Source: Deltaproteobacteria bacterium | GTDB lineage: Bacteria; Desulfobacterota; Desulfobacteria; Desulfobacterales; Desulfatirhabdiaceae | Assembly: GCA_016219185.1 (NCBI GenBank) | Contig: JACRBZ010000091.1 | Span: 1 to 64,000 of the forward strand | DNA: 64,000 bases | Direction: 5' to 3' | Shown: positions 26,353-34,816 of the stretch, piece after piece | Layout: each line of letters starts with the position of its first letter | Numbering within the stretch: the first letter of the stretch is position 1 | Translations under genes and position numbers: made by a program | Notes under the pieces: model-generated | The model's database searches: none | What the model was told of the DNA's origin: nothing | The model's input: the letters and a program-made list of their open reading frames with translations, nothing else

Positions 26353-26410
26353 ATTAATCTTCAGCCTGTCCATCAGGACTTTATATATAACGAATTGGAG
26401 ATAGAGAATT

Positions 26411-27790
26411 ATGCTGCTCAGACATACGCCAAAAGAAATTACGGAACGCAGTGCATTAACGATCAATCCGGCCAAAACCTGTCAGCCCATTGGCGCCATG
26501 TATGCAGCTTTGGGTATTCACGGGTGTCTTCCGCACAGCCACGGATCTCAGGGCTGCTATGCCTATCATCGAAGCGCCCTGACACGTCATTACAAAGAGC
26601 CGGTCATGGCCGCGACCAGCGCATTTACCGAAGGCGCCTCGGTTTTCGGGGGACAGGCCAACCTGCTTCAGGCCATCGACAATATTTTCTCCGTATATCA
26701 CCCGGATGTCATTGCCGTGCATACCACCTGCCTGTCGGAGACCATCGGGGATGATATTCCGCAGATCATCAATAAAGCCAGAGGCGAGGGCAAAATCCCG
26801 GACGGCAAATATGTCATTCATACCAATACGCCAAGTTATGTAGGATCGCATGTCACCGGATTTGCCAACATGACCCGAGCCATGGTGGATTATTTCGCCG
26901 AATCAGACGGGCATAAAAACAAAACCATCAATTTGATTCCGGGGTATTCGGAGCCGGCGGATATGGAAGAAATCCGGCGCATCGCAACGCTTATGGGTGT
27001 TAAAACGATCATGTTTCCGGACACGTCAAACGTGTTGAACGGACCTCTGACCGGAAAATTCCGCATGTATCCGGAAGGCGGGGTAACGATTCCCGAACTG
27101 AAATTAACTGGGTCCAGCATGGGAACCCTGGCCCTGGGCAAGCTTGCATCGGGTCCGGCGGCCAAAGCTTTGGACACCAAATGCAAGGTGCCCTGTGAGA
27201 TGCTTGATTTGCCGATGGGTCTTCAGGGCACGGATATGTTTGTCGATATGCTTCGGCGCGTTGCAGGCGTTAATGTGCCGGATGCGCTCACGCTGGAGCG
27301 GGGACAGCTCGTGGATGTGATCTCGGACATGCATCAATATTTTTACGGCAAAAGAGTCGCCCTGGCCGGTGACCCGGATCAGCTTCTGGCCCTTGCCAAA
27401 TTTCTGGTCTCCGTTGACATGATCCCGGTCTATATGGTGACCGGAACGCCTGCAGGCAAAAAATTTGAAAATACCCTTCGGGAAGTGGTTAAGGATGCGC
27501 CCTGTGAAGTCAAAATCAAAATCCCCGGGGATATGTTCCTGCTGCATCAATGGATCAAGCAGGAACCCGTGGATTTATTGATCGGGAACACTTACATGAA
27601 ATACATTGCCAAGGATGAGGACATCCCGCTGGTGCGCTACGGCTTTCCCATTTACGACCGGATCGGACACAGCTATTTCCCGACAATGGGCTATAAAGGC
27701 GGAATCCGCTTTCTGGAAAAAATATTGGATGCGCTCCTGGATCGAAAAGATCGCGACGCAACCGACATCAACATGGAACTGGTGATGTAA
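26411..27790 (+). CDS. nifK: Nitrogenase molybdenum-iron protein beta chain NifK
   Basis: The 459-residue beta chain lacks the roughly 50-residue N-terminal arm of Azotobacter NifK, as is usual for group II/III enzymes with the NifD insertion. P-cluster ligands Cys24 (TCQPIGA), Cys49 (GSQGCYAY) and Cys107 (TTCLSETIGDD) are conserved, as is TPSYVGSHVTGF with the P-cluster Ser. It forms the alpha2-beta2 tetramer with NifD. The stop and the start of the next gene overlap (TAATG at 27788-27792), so NifK and the cofactor scaffold are translationally coupled. Confidence 0.98.
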   Translation: MLLRHTPKEITERSALTINPAKTCQPIGAMYAALGIHGCLPHSHGSQGCYAYHRSALTRHYKEPVMAATSAFTEGASVFGGQANLLQAIDNIFSVYHPDVIAVHTTCLSETIGDDIPQIINKARGEGKIPDGKYVIHTNTPSYVGSHVTGFANMTRAMVDYFAESDGHKNKTINLIPGYSEPADMEEIRRIATLMGVKTIMFPDTSNVLNGPLTGKFRMYPEGGVTIPELKLTGSSMGTLALGKLASGPAAKALDTKCKVPCEMLDLPMGLQGTDMFVDMLRRVAGVNVPDALTLERGQLVDVISDMHQYFYGKRVALAGDPDQLLALAKFLVSVDMIPVYMVTGTPAGKKFENTLREVVKDAPCEVKIKIPGDMFLLHQWIKQEPVDLLIGNTYMKYIAKDEDIPLVRYGFPIYDRIGHSYFPTMGYKGGIRFLEKILDALLDRKDRDATDINMELVM

Positions 27791-30525
27791 TGACAAGCAT
27801 ACCCATACTGAAAGAGCGGGAAAACCACATCTGGGAAAAAGGCGATAGCCCGTATCAGATGACCTGCGACAAACACAGCCTGGCGGGTTCCATCAGCCAG
27901 AGAGCCTGCGTGTTCTGCGGATCCCGCGTGGTGCTGTATCCGATAGCCGACGCGGTTCATCTGGTTCACGGACCCGTTGGCTGCGCGGCTTACACCTGGG
28001 ATATCCGGGGCGCGCTGTCTTCGGGCCCCGAGCTGCATCGCCTCAGTTTTTCCACGGATTTACAGGAAAAAGACGTGATTTTCGGGGGTGAAAAAAAGCT
28101 TTATGCCGTTTTGACCGGGCTCATCGACCGGTACGCCCCCAAGGCTGCTTTCGTGTATTCAACCTGCATTGTGGGGATTATCGGCGATGACGTGGATGCG
28201 GTGTGCCGCAAGGTGGCCAGGGAAAAGGGGATTCCCGTTCTTCCCGTGAATTCGGAAGGGTTCAAGGGAACCAAAAAAGACGGTTACAAAGCTGCCTGCG
28301 AAGCCTTGTTTAAACTGATCGGGCAGGGAAAGACCGATGACATCGCTAAAACCAGCATCAATATCCTGGGTGAATTCAATATCGGCGGAGAGGCCTGGAT
28401 CATCCGGGACTATTATCAGCGGATGGGCGTTGAAGTGGTTTCGGTAATGACCGGGGATGGACGGGTGGAAGATGTTCAGCGGGCGCATGGCGCTTCCCTG
28501 AATGTGGTCCAGTGCTCCGGCTCCATGACATATCTGGCCAAAATGATGGAAGAGGCCTACGGAATTCCCTATATCCGGGTTTCCTATTTCGGCATCGAGG
28601 ATATGTCCAAGGCCCTGTACGATGTGGCCGAGCATTTCAGCGATCAGCCGGAAATCCTCAGCCGCACGCAAAATATGGTCAAGGAAGAGATCAGCCGGAT
28701 TTATCCCCGGCTCCAGGAATATAAAAAAGCGCTGACCGGGAAAAAAGCGGCCATCTATGTGGGCGGCGCATTCAAAGCATTTTCACTCATCAAGGCCCTG
28801 CGGCTTCTGGGCATGGACGTGGTTCTTGCCGGCTCTCAGACCGGCAACCCCGAGGACTACGCCGAGCTCAAGGAACTGTGCGATGACGGGGCCGTGATCG
28901 TGGATGATGCCAATCCGCTGGAGCTTTCCAAGTACATCATCGAAAAAGGCGCGGATCTTGTGATCGGCGGGGTCAAGGAGCGTCCGATCGCTTACAAGAT
29001 GGGCGTCGGCTTTTGTGATCACAATCATGAGCGCAAAATTCCGCTGGCCGGATATGTGGGAATGCTCAATTTCGCCAAGGAAGTTTATGAGAGCGTGACC
29101 AGTCCGGTATGGGGATTTGCCAGAGAGGCAGCGGATTCTGTTTTGGTCGCGCCGAACATCATTCAGCGAAAAATAGAAAAAACCGATGCCGGCACCCAGA
29201 ACGCCTGCAACGTCTGCACGCCGCTGGGCGCATCCCTGGCATTCAAGGGAATCAAAGGCGCGGTTCCCCTGATTCATGGTTCTCAGGGATGCTCGACCTA
29301 TATGCGCCGGTATCTGATCAGCCATTATAAAGAGCCGGTGGATATCGCCTGCTCCAATTTCGGAGAGCAGACCGCCATATTCGGGGGCGGCGTGAATCTG
29401 ATGACAGCTCTTGATAATCTTGAAAAGCAGTATCATCCGGAGCTGATCGGGATCGCCACAACCTGTCTGTCGGAGACCATCGGCGATGATGTCCCCATGT
29501 TTATCCGGCAATACCGAGAAGCGAACAAGGAAAAAGAAATGCCGGCACTGGTACACGTATCCACGCCAAGCTACAAGGGAACACATATTGACGGATTTCA
29601 CGGTGCGGTGAAGGCCGTGGTTTCCGCTCTGGCGACAGCTCAAAATGAGAAAAGCGATTGGGTGAATCTCTTCCCGGGAATGCTTTCTCCGGCCGACCTT
29701 CGCCTGCTTAAAGAAATTTTCAGGGATATGGGGCTGCCCTGTTTGATACTTCCGGATTATTCCAGAACCCTGGACGGCGCGCCCTGGAAGGAATATCACA
29801 AAATTCCGGAAGGCGGAACCCCTGTCAGCGATATCCGGAAAATGGGAAATGCAAAGGCCAGTATGGAATTCGGCAGGATTCTGTCCATGCAAAGCAGCGC
29901 CGGAAAGCACCTTCGGGAAAAATTTGATATTTCCCTTTACAGCCTTGGTCTGCCCATCGGAGTCCATGAAACGGACCGGTTTTTTGAAGCGCTGGAAGAT
30001 ATCACCGGGAAACTCATGCCGGAAAAATACCGGGAAGAACGGGGTCGCCTCATTGACGCATACATTGACGGCCATAAATATGTTTCCGGTGCCAGGGCCG
30101 TGGTTTACGGCGAGGAAGATCTGGTGGTGGGCCTGGCATCCTTTTTATCCGAAATCGGCGTGATTCCGGTGCTGTGCGCATCCAGCGGGAAAAGCGGATA
30201 TTTGAAAGAAAAAATTGCCGAGGTGGTTGTTGGATCCGCAGGACAGGAAATCCAAGTCTGTGACAACGTCGATTTTATTGAAATCGCGGAAGAAGCCGAC
30301 AAATTGAAGCCGGATTTTCTGATTGGAAGCAGCAAGGGATATTCCGTGGCCCGGAAAATTCCGGTCCCACTGGTGCGTGTCGGTTTTCCGATCCATGACC
30401 GGATTAACGGTGCCAGAATCCTGCATATCGGCTACCAGGGCGCGCAGAACCTGTTTGACAGCATCGTCAATACCTTGCTGGATCAAAGGCAAAAATCATC
30501 CGATATCGGATATTCCTATATGTGA
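27790..30525 (+). CDS. nifEN: Fused FeMo-cofactor scaffold NifE-NifN
   Basis: A single 911-residue chain joins NifE (about 1-455; RACVFCGSRVV, GPVGCAAYTWD, STCIVGIIGDD) to NifN (about 470-911; NACNVCTPLGAS, GSQGCSTYMRR, TTCLSETIGDD, TPSYKGTHIDGF). The linker near 455-470 is short. NifEN matures the NifB product into FeMo-cofactor before transfer to NifDK; fusion fixes the stoichiometry. Fused nifEN genes are known in other Desulfobacterota such as Geobacter (from memory). No in-frame stop or start is seen at the junction. A 33-base palindrome follows 28 bases after the stop. Confidence 0.95.
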   Translation: MTSIPILKERENHIWEKGDSPYQMTCDKHSLAGSISQRACVFCGSRVVLYPIADAVHLVHGPVGCAAYTWDIRGALSSGPELHRLSFSTDLQEKDVIFGGEKKLYAVLTGLIDRYAPKAAFVYSTCIVGIIGDDVDAVCRKVAREKGIPVLPVNSEGFKGTKKDGYKAACEALFKLIGQGKTDDIAKTSINILGEFNIGGEAWIIRDYYQRMGVEVVSVMTGDGRVEDVQRAHGASLNVVQCSGSMTYLAKMMEEAYGIPYIRVSYFGIEDMSKALYDVAEHFSDQPEILSRTQNMVKEEISRIYPRLQEYKKALTGKKAAIYVGGAFKAFSLIKALRLLGMDVVLAGSQTGNPEDYAELKELCDDGAVIVDDANPLELSKYIIEKGADLVIGGVKERPIAYKMGVGFCDHNHERKIPLAGYVGMLNFAKEVYESVTSPVWGFAREAADSVLVAPNIIQRKIEKTDAGTQNACNVCTPLGASLAFKGIKGAVPLIHGSQGCSTYMRRYLISHYKEPVDIACSNFGEQTAIFGGGVNLMTALDNLEKQYHPELIGIATTCLSETIGDDVPMFIRQYREANKEKEMPALVHVSTPSYKGTHIDGFHGAVKAVVSALATAQNEKSDWVNLFPGMLSPADLRLLKEIFRDMGLPCLILPDYSRTLDGAPWKEYHKIPEGGTPVSDIRKMGNAKASMEFGRILSMQSSAGKHLREKFDISLYSLGLPIGVHETDRFFEALEDITGKLMPEKYREERGRLIDAYIDGHKYVSGARAVVYGEEDLVVGLASFLSEIGVIPVLCASSGKSGYLKEKIAEVVVGSAGQEIQVCDNVDFIEIAEEADKLKPDFLIGSSKGYSVARKIPVPLVRVGFPIHDRINGARILHIGYQGAQNLFDSIVNTLLDQRQKSSDIGYSYM

Positions 30526-30553
30526 TGGTTCCATAAAGTCATGGCCAGCCGAA

Positions 30554-30586
30554 AGACCGACTCGGTTTTGAAAACCGAGTCGGTCT
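30554..30586. repeat. 33-base perfect palindrome between nifEN and nifB
   Basis: AGACCGACTCGGTTTT (30554-30569), one central G, then its exact reverse complement (30571-30586). It would form a very stable stem with almost no loop, without a T-run, so it is more likely an mRNA processing or attenuation element, or a small dispersed palindrome, than an intrinsic terminator. Confidence 0.7.
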
Positions 30587-30620
30587 GCCCACAGGTCCCT
30601 CAGAAGTGAAAGGTGAAATC

Positions 30621-31892
30621 ATGAACCTGTTAAATCACCCCTGTTTTAATGACAAGGTGCGGCATACTTTCGGAAGAGTTCATCTTCCGGTTGCCCCACG
30701 GTGCAACATTCAATGTAAATTCTGTAACCGCAAATTCGACTGTATCAACGAAAGCCGGCCAGGAGTCACTTCCGGCGTGCTGTCGCCGGCTCAGGCCATG
30801 GTTTATCTGGACTCAGTGTTTGAAAAAAAGAAAAACATCTCCGTGGTCGGCCTTGCCGGGCCCGGCGATCCTTTTGCCAATCCGGAAGAAACCATGGAAA
30901 CCCTGCGCCGGGTACGAAAAAGCTACCCGGAGATGCTCCTGTGCGTGGCCACGAACGGACTGGGTATCGGCCCGTATATTGACGAACTGGCTCACATCCA
31001 GGTCAGTCATGTGACGGTTACCGTTAATGCCATCGATCCGGCAGTGGCTGAAAAAATTTATTCCTGGGTGCGCTACGGCAAACGGGTGTTTCATCCGACG
31101 GAAGGGGTGAAATTATTGCTGCAAAAGCAACTCGAGGCCATCACGAGCCTTAAGGAAAAAGGGATTGTGGTCAAGGTCAATTCGATCATCATTCCCGGCA
31201 TCAATGATGCGCATATACCGGATGTTGCCAAAAAAATGGGGGAGATGCACGTGGATATTTTTAACTGCATTCCCTATTACCCGAATCAGGGCTCAACCTT
31301 TGAAGCTATTCCGGAACCTTCAAAAGAGATGATCGCGCATATCCGGAGCGAGGCCGGAAAATACATTCCCCAGATGCACCATTGCACCCGCTGCCGTGCG
31401 GATGCCGTGGGGCTTCTGGGTGAAGAGATGCCGAAGGAACTATTAAATGCGCTGAAAACCTGCGAAAAAATGCCGGAATCGCAAACCCTGAAAATAAACG
31501 CTTCTCGATCTTTTGTGGCGGTGGCCAGCCGGGAAGGCGTATTGGTGAATCAGCATCTGGGGGAGGCGGACCATCTGCTGATATATGGCAAAAAGAATGG
31601 GACCGTATCGCTGATGGAGTCTCGCCTGACGCCGGAATCCGGCGGCGGCCCGGGCCGTTGGGAGGAACTGGCAGACAGAATCAGCGATTGCAGTCTGCTT
31701 CTGGTCAGCGGTGTTGGCACAAATCCCCGGCAGGTTCTGACCCGCAAAGGTATTGAAGTGGTGGAAATCGAAGGCCTGATCGATGAAGCCGTGCAGACGG
31801 TATTTGACGGCAAAAGCCTCAGGCATCTGACTAAACGTAAAATGACGGTCTGCGGGGCAGCGTGCTCCGGAACAGGCGGCGGATGTGGATAA
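30621..31892 (+). CDS. nifB: FeMo-cofactor biosynthesis radical SAM protein NifB
   Basis: From ATG 30621 the protein has 423 residues. The radical SAM triad is Cys28-x3-Cys32-x2-Cys35 (RCNIQCKFC), with further family Cys residues in HHCTRCRADAVG for the extra clusters. About residues 290-400 form a NifX/NafY-like domain (VAVASREGVLVNQHLGEADH), and the tail ends with Cys/Gly (CGAACSGTGGGCG). NifB builds the carbide-containing 8Fe core (NifB-co) from [4Fe-4S] clusters and SAM. ATG 30621 with AAAGGTGA upstream is preferred to GTG 30606. There is no sigma-54 site in front; it may be read from the nif promoter past the palindrome. Confidence 0.96.
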   Translation: MNLLNHPCFNDKVRHTFGRVHLPVAPRCNIQCKFCNRKFDCINESRPGVTSGVLSPAQAMVYLDSVFEKKKNISVVGLAGPGDPFANPEETMETLRRVRKSYPEMLLCVATNGLGIGPYIDELAHIQVSHVTVTVNAIDPAVAEKIYSWVRYGKRVFHPTEGVKLLLQKQLEAITSLKEKGIVVKVNSIIIPGINDAHIPDVAKKMGEMHVDIFNCIPYYPNQGSTFEAIPEPSKEMIAHIRSEAGKYIPQMHHCTRCRADAVGLLGEEMPKELLNALKTCEKMPESQTLKINASRSFVAVASREGVLVNQHLGEADHLLIYGKKNGTVSLMESRLTPESGGGPGRWEELADRISDCSLLLVSGVGTNPRQVLTRKGIEVVEIEGLIDEAVQTVFDGKSLRHLTKRKMTVCGAACSGTGGGCG

Positions 31893-31968
31893 TTTTAGTT
31901 ATTTTGACATTGGAATTTGAATTTGTTTCGGATTTCGATATTCGGATTTTATCTTTAAGGAGATACAG

Positions 31969-32274
31969 ATGGACAAGCCCAAACATCATATTTTTGTGTG
32001 CGCCAGCTTCAGAGCTGGCGGCGATTCTAAGGGAACCTGCAACAAAAAAGGATCCCTGAACTTTCTACCTTATATTGAAAATGAAATATTGGATCGGGGG
32101 CTGAATGCCGCCGTCACCAGCACAGGCTGTATGAAAGCCTGCGATTTTGGACCGGTGATTGTCATTTATCCCGAAGGGCTGTGGTACGGCAACGTCACGA
32201 GTGAAGGCATCATTGATGAAATTCTGGATGGGCTGGAAGATGGCAAGCCAGCCGCCGACTACCTCATCGCATGA
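31969..32274 (+). CDS. Thioredoxin-like [2Fe-2S] ferredoxin
   Basis: The 101-residue protein matches the thioredoxin-like [2Fe-2S] ferredoxin family known from Clostridium pasteurianum and Azotobacter nif regions. Cys10 (FVCASF), Cys23 (KGTCNKKG), and the later pair in TGCMKACDFGP are the cluster ligands, followed by YPEGLWYGNVT typical of the family. It is cytosolic and probably donates electrons or interacts with nitrogenase. AAGGAGATACAG is the ribosome site; its stop overlaps the acetyltransferase start (ATGA). Confidence 0.9.
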   Translation: MDKPKHHIFVCASFRAGGDSKGTCNKKGSLNFLPYIENEILDRGLNAAVTSTGCMKACDFGPVIVIYPEGLWYGNVTSEGIIDEILDGLEDGKPAADYLIA

Positions 32275-32780
32275 TTCCGGAAGTTCATATCCGTGAGGCT
32301 GTATCCGGTGACATTGACGGCCTGCTTCCCTTGCTGAAGGAACTTTTTTCCATTGAAGCGGATTTCTGTTTCAATGAAGATCTGCAGCGCCGTGGACTGA
32401 CAATGATGCTGGAACCCTGCGAAAGCCGGTGCTTGCTGATAGCTTCCGCGGGAAACCGGATCATTGGGATGGCCTCGATCCAGACACTCATTTCCACTGC
32501 CGAAGGCGGGCTGTCCGGAATTATTGAGGATCTGGTGGTGACGCCGGAATGGCGCGGAAAAGGAATCGGTCGCTCCCTGCTGGAAGCGATTGAGGTCTGG
32601 GCGCATACAAAAGGCTTGAAACGGATGCAGTTGCTTGCAGACAGCACGAACACGCCGGCGCTTGAATTCTATCAAAAGCGGGGATGGATGACCACGCAAC
32701 TTATCTGTCTCCGCAAAACCGAAATTCACCAGCATGGAAAGGGACGTTATGACCATTGGCAATGCTCAGACCTTTATTAA
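32271..32780 (+). CDS. GNAT-family N-acetyltransferase
   Basis: The 169-residue product shows the GNAT fold: N-terminal VHIREAVSGDIDGLLPLL, a central strand pair (GNRIIGMASIQT, IEDLVVTPEWRG) and the acetyl-CoA pyrophosphate loop RGKGIGRSLL, then the ending NTPALEFYQKRGW. Substrate unknown. GNAT genes of this kind recur in anaerobe nif clusters, so a link to nitrogenase accessory functions is likely but unproven. It is coupled to the ferredoxin (4-base overlap), and its 3' end overlaps the next start by 32 bases. Confidence 0.85.
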   Translation: MIPEVHIREAVSGDIDGLLPLLKELFSIEADFCFNEDLQRRGLTMMLEPCESRCLLIASAGNRIIGMASIQTLISTAEGGLSGIIEDLVVTPEWRGKGIGRSLLEAIEVWAHTKGLKRMQLLADSTNTPALEFYQKRGWMTTQLICLRKTEIHQHGKGRYDHWQCSDLY

Positions 32781-33039
32781 ACGGGGACTTGAAGACAGCG
32801 ACTTGCGAGGGCGCCTGAATAGCGCGACCAGTTTGCTGGAAATAGATCAAGTCCTGACCGAAGCGGATCTCTTGTTTTCATCCTGCGATTTTGATGAAGC
32901 CTTTCATCACCAGTTGACTGAATGTCAGGCAATGGAAGCGGCGGAACAACTGAAAGAATTCAAGTTGTGGTGGGATCTTCTGATTAGAACCATGGAACCA
33001 GCCGTATGTGAAACCCGGTGCAGCACTTGCTGTGCATAA
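32749..33039 (+). CDS. Nif11-like small protein with Cys-rich tail
   Basis: From ATG 32749 the product has 96 residues. The first 60 (NAQTFIKRGLEDSDLRGRL, ATSLLEIDQVLTEADLLFSSCDFDEAFHH; separate segments) fit the Nif11 helical domain, first described from nif regions and later as leader peptide of some RiPP precursors. The C-terminus CETRCSTCCA carries four Cys. No lanthipeptide synthase or other modification enzyme is visible nearby, so a RiPP role is not supported here; a nitrogenase-linked role is possible. AGGGA lies seven bases before 32749; ATG 32734 is in frame but has no ribosome site. Confidence 0.7.
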   Translation: MTIGNAQTFIKRGLEDSDLRGRLNSATSLLEIDQVLTEADLLFSSCDFDEAFHHQLTECQAMEAAEQLKEFKLWWDLLIRTMEPAVCETRCSTCCA

Positions 33040-33064
33040 TATTAGCGAGGGGAATGAATCGAAA

Positions 33065-33490
33065 ATGCAAAGCATTATGAATAAACATAATCTGAACTGG
33101 CAGACATGGCTGAAGAATGGGGATCAATACCTTAAAGCGGCAACGCCCAAAGGGACTAAAAGCCGTTTTGGCGCGGATATACGATACAATTTACTCTCCA
33201 TGTCTTTAGAAGGCTACATCATGGCAATATTGGATTTTCACCATAATTTGCCTGATAATCATACCTATTTCGATCTTATTTACGGCCTTGAGAGGGTGAT
33301 GCCGATTGATGAAACGCTTAAAAAACGTATTCTGCAATACGAAAATATCCAATCGATTTGTTCAATCGAGAAATATTACCGCTGTGATCCGACGGAAGAA
33401 GCGCTGAAAGACTTAAAAGGCGCGATTACGGAGATAAGCATGATGGCACATAAAACATGTGATCCGGTCTCTTCCCAAACAAATAATTGA
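33065..33490 (+). CDS. Small helical protein of the nif cluster (HEPN-like?)
   Basis: The product of 141 residues from ATG 33065 is predicted nearly all helical: LNWQTWLKNGDQYLKAA, RYNLLSMSLEGYIMAILDFH, YFDLIYGLERVMPIDETLKKR and CDPTEEALKDLKGAITEIS (segments). The pattern of a long helix with EGYIMA resembles HEPN/nucleotidyltransferase-associated helical bundles, but the RxxxxH motif is absent, so the assignment is weak. GAGGGG lies 12 bases before 33065; an ATG at 33077 is an alternative. It is the last gene of the run starting with nifB (25-base gap), so it probably serves nitrogen fixation. Confidence 0.55.
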   Translation: MQSIMNKHNLNWQTWLKNGDQYLKAATPKGTKSRFGADIRYNLLSMSLEGYIMAILDFHHNLPDNHTYFDLIYGLERVMPIDETLKKRILQYENIQSICSIEKYYRCDPTEEALKDLKGAITEISMMAHKTCDPVSSQTNN

Positions 33491-33525
33491 AAGGCTCTCG
33501 GGAATCAACCGTTTTAAACAAAGAC

Positions 33526-33543
33526 ACGGCACCCGAATGGCGT
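33526..33543 (+). promoter_or_regulatory. Candidate sigma-54 promoter before the soluble transporter-like trio
   Basis: ACGGCACCCGAATGGCGTTG has GG at 33528-33529, ten bases, GC at 33540-33541. The -24 half (GGCAC) is good and the -12 half (TGGC instead of TTGC) is weaker. Start expected near 33553, 49 bases before the ATG. No ACA-N4-TGT dyads precede it. Confidence 0.35.
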
Positions 33544-33601
33544 TGAGGGGTGAAAAGCAACTGTTTATCACCTGGAGAGATATGTTGACAGGAGAACCTG
33601 T

Positions 33602-34816
33602 ATGAAGCCCTTGCTCCACGCTGATCTAAAAATTGTCGATATCATTTATCATTATCCGCAAACGCGTAGCGTATTCGAAGCGCATGGCCTCGGTGCCCTG
33701 GTCAGCGCCGACGGGATTCGCGCACTGGCGCCTTTTCTCTCTTTGTCTGCCGCATTGCGCATCCGCTGCATCGACATTTCGCATTTTCTCAGCCTGCTGC
33801 GGGATGCAGCGGGCGCGGATGTGCGCCTCGATGCCCCGGGCCTGGAGTCTGTTGCGCATCAAGGCGATCTGACCCTTTTGGCGTTGATGCCCTGTGGTTT
33901 GAAAATGCCGTTCAGCCGGGCCATCACCGGCTTTCTGGAACAGTTGCGGCATGAACGGAACCTTTCCATCCGTTATGCGGTTGAGGGCAATCTCAATCAG
34001 GAAATATCCTATTATAACTACATCGATACCATCGAAACCGCCGGCGAGTTGCCGGATATTATTGTTTCCGCCGATTTTAACGCCTTTTATGGCCATCGAT
34101 TTTACAAACGTTTTGTTGCAACCGGCCAGTTTACCGGTTACGGCCGATTTGATCCCGGCCGGAATTTCATCGCGGCGGGAATTGTCGATCCACGGGGTGA
34201 GTATGCCGTGTTGGGTGTCAACCCACTGGTCGTCGTGGCTAACCTTGACGAAGTTGGAGACCGCCCCTTGCCGGTCCGCTGGGAAGATGTGCTCGATCCC
34301 CAGTGGGAAAACAGCCTGACGCTGCGCGGCGGTAACGATTTTTTCTGCCATGCCGTGTTGCTGCCAATCTACCAGAAATTTGGTACTGCCGGCTTAAAAC
34401 AACTCGCGCTAAATGTGCTGCGGGGACTGCACCCGGCACAAATGGTAGACCGGATCGACAGCGGTGCGCCGGGAGCGCTCTATGTGATGCCGGAGTTTTT
34501 TGCCCAACGGGTAAAAAATCAGAAGCGAATTCGGATAATTTGGCCCGAGGACGGCGCCCTGGCCAGTCCGGTGACGCTTCAGGTGAAAACTTCACGCATC
34601 GAAGCGCTGCGGCCGGTTCTCGACTATCTGACCGGCAATGAACTGGCCCGCGTTCTGGTGGGGGCCCGGTTTCCGGTACCCCATGCCGACATTAATGGAG
34701 AGGTGCAGGACAGGCCGCTTCGGTGGCTCGGTTGGGACTACCTGCGCCGCAACGATCTGTCGGCACTCAACGCCGAGATCGACCGCAACTTTCTGCCCCG
34801 GGTTCGGTGCGTATGA
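33602..34816 (+). CDS. Cytosolic DUF1858 + solute-binding-protein-like protein
   Basis: The 404-residue protein begins with a DUF1858/ScdA-N-like helical domain (LKIVDIIYHYPQTRSVFEAHG, with no Cys pair), continues with a linker to about 85, and then a type 2 periplasmic-binding fold similar to iron-type ABC solute-binding proteins (LPDIIVSADFNAFYGHRFYK, WEDVLDPQWENSLTLRGG). There is no signal peptide, lipobox or TM segment, so it should stay in the cytosol, which is unusual for such a fold. The stop overlaps the GTPase start (ATGA). It may bind an anion, metal or cofactor precursor for the nitrogenase pathway; that is inference from location between nifB and nifV. Confidence 0.65.
   Translation: MKPLLHADLKIVDIIYHYPQTRSVFEAHGLGALVSADGIRALAPFLSLSAALRIRCIDISHFLSLLRDAAGADVRLDAPGLESVAHQGDLTLLALMPCGLKMPFSRAITGFLEQLRHERNLSIRYAVEGNLNQEISYYNYIDTIETAGELPDIIVSADFNAFYGHRFYKRFVATGQFTGYGRFDPGRNFIAAGIVDPRGEYAVLGVNPLVVVANLDEVGDRPLPVRWEDVLDPQWENSLTLRGGNDFFCHAVLLPIYQKFGTAGLKQLALNVLRGLHPAQMVDRIDSGAPGALYVMPEFFAQRVKNQKRIRIIWPEDGALASPVTLQVKTSRIEALRPVLDYLTGNELARVLVGARFPVPHADINGEVQDRPLRWLGWDYLRRNDLSALNAEIDRNFLPRVRCV

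Noticed and set aside
30606..30620. GTG start for nifB
   Set aside because: ATG 30621 has a well-spaced AAAGGTGA and matches the usual NifB N-terminus better.
34239..34595. Long antisense frames within the transporter-like trio
   Set aside because: They are shadows produced by GC-rich codons of the real genes and lack start signals or family features.
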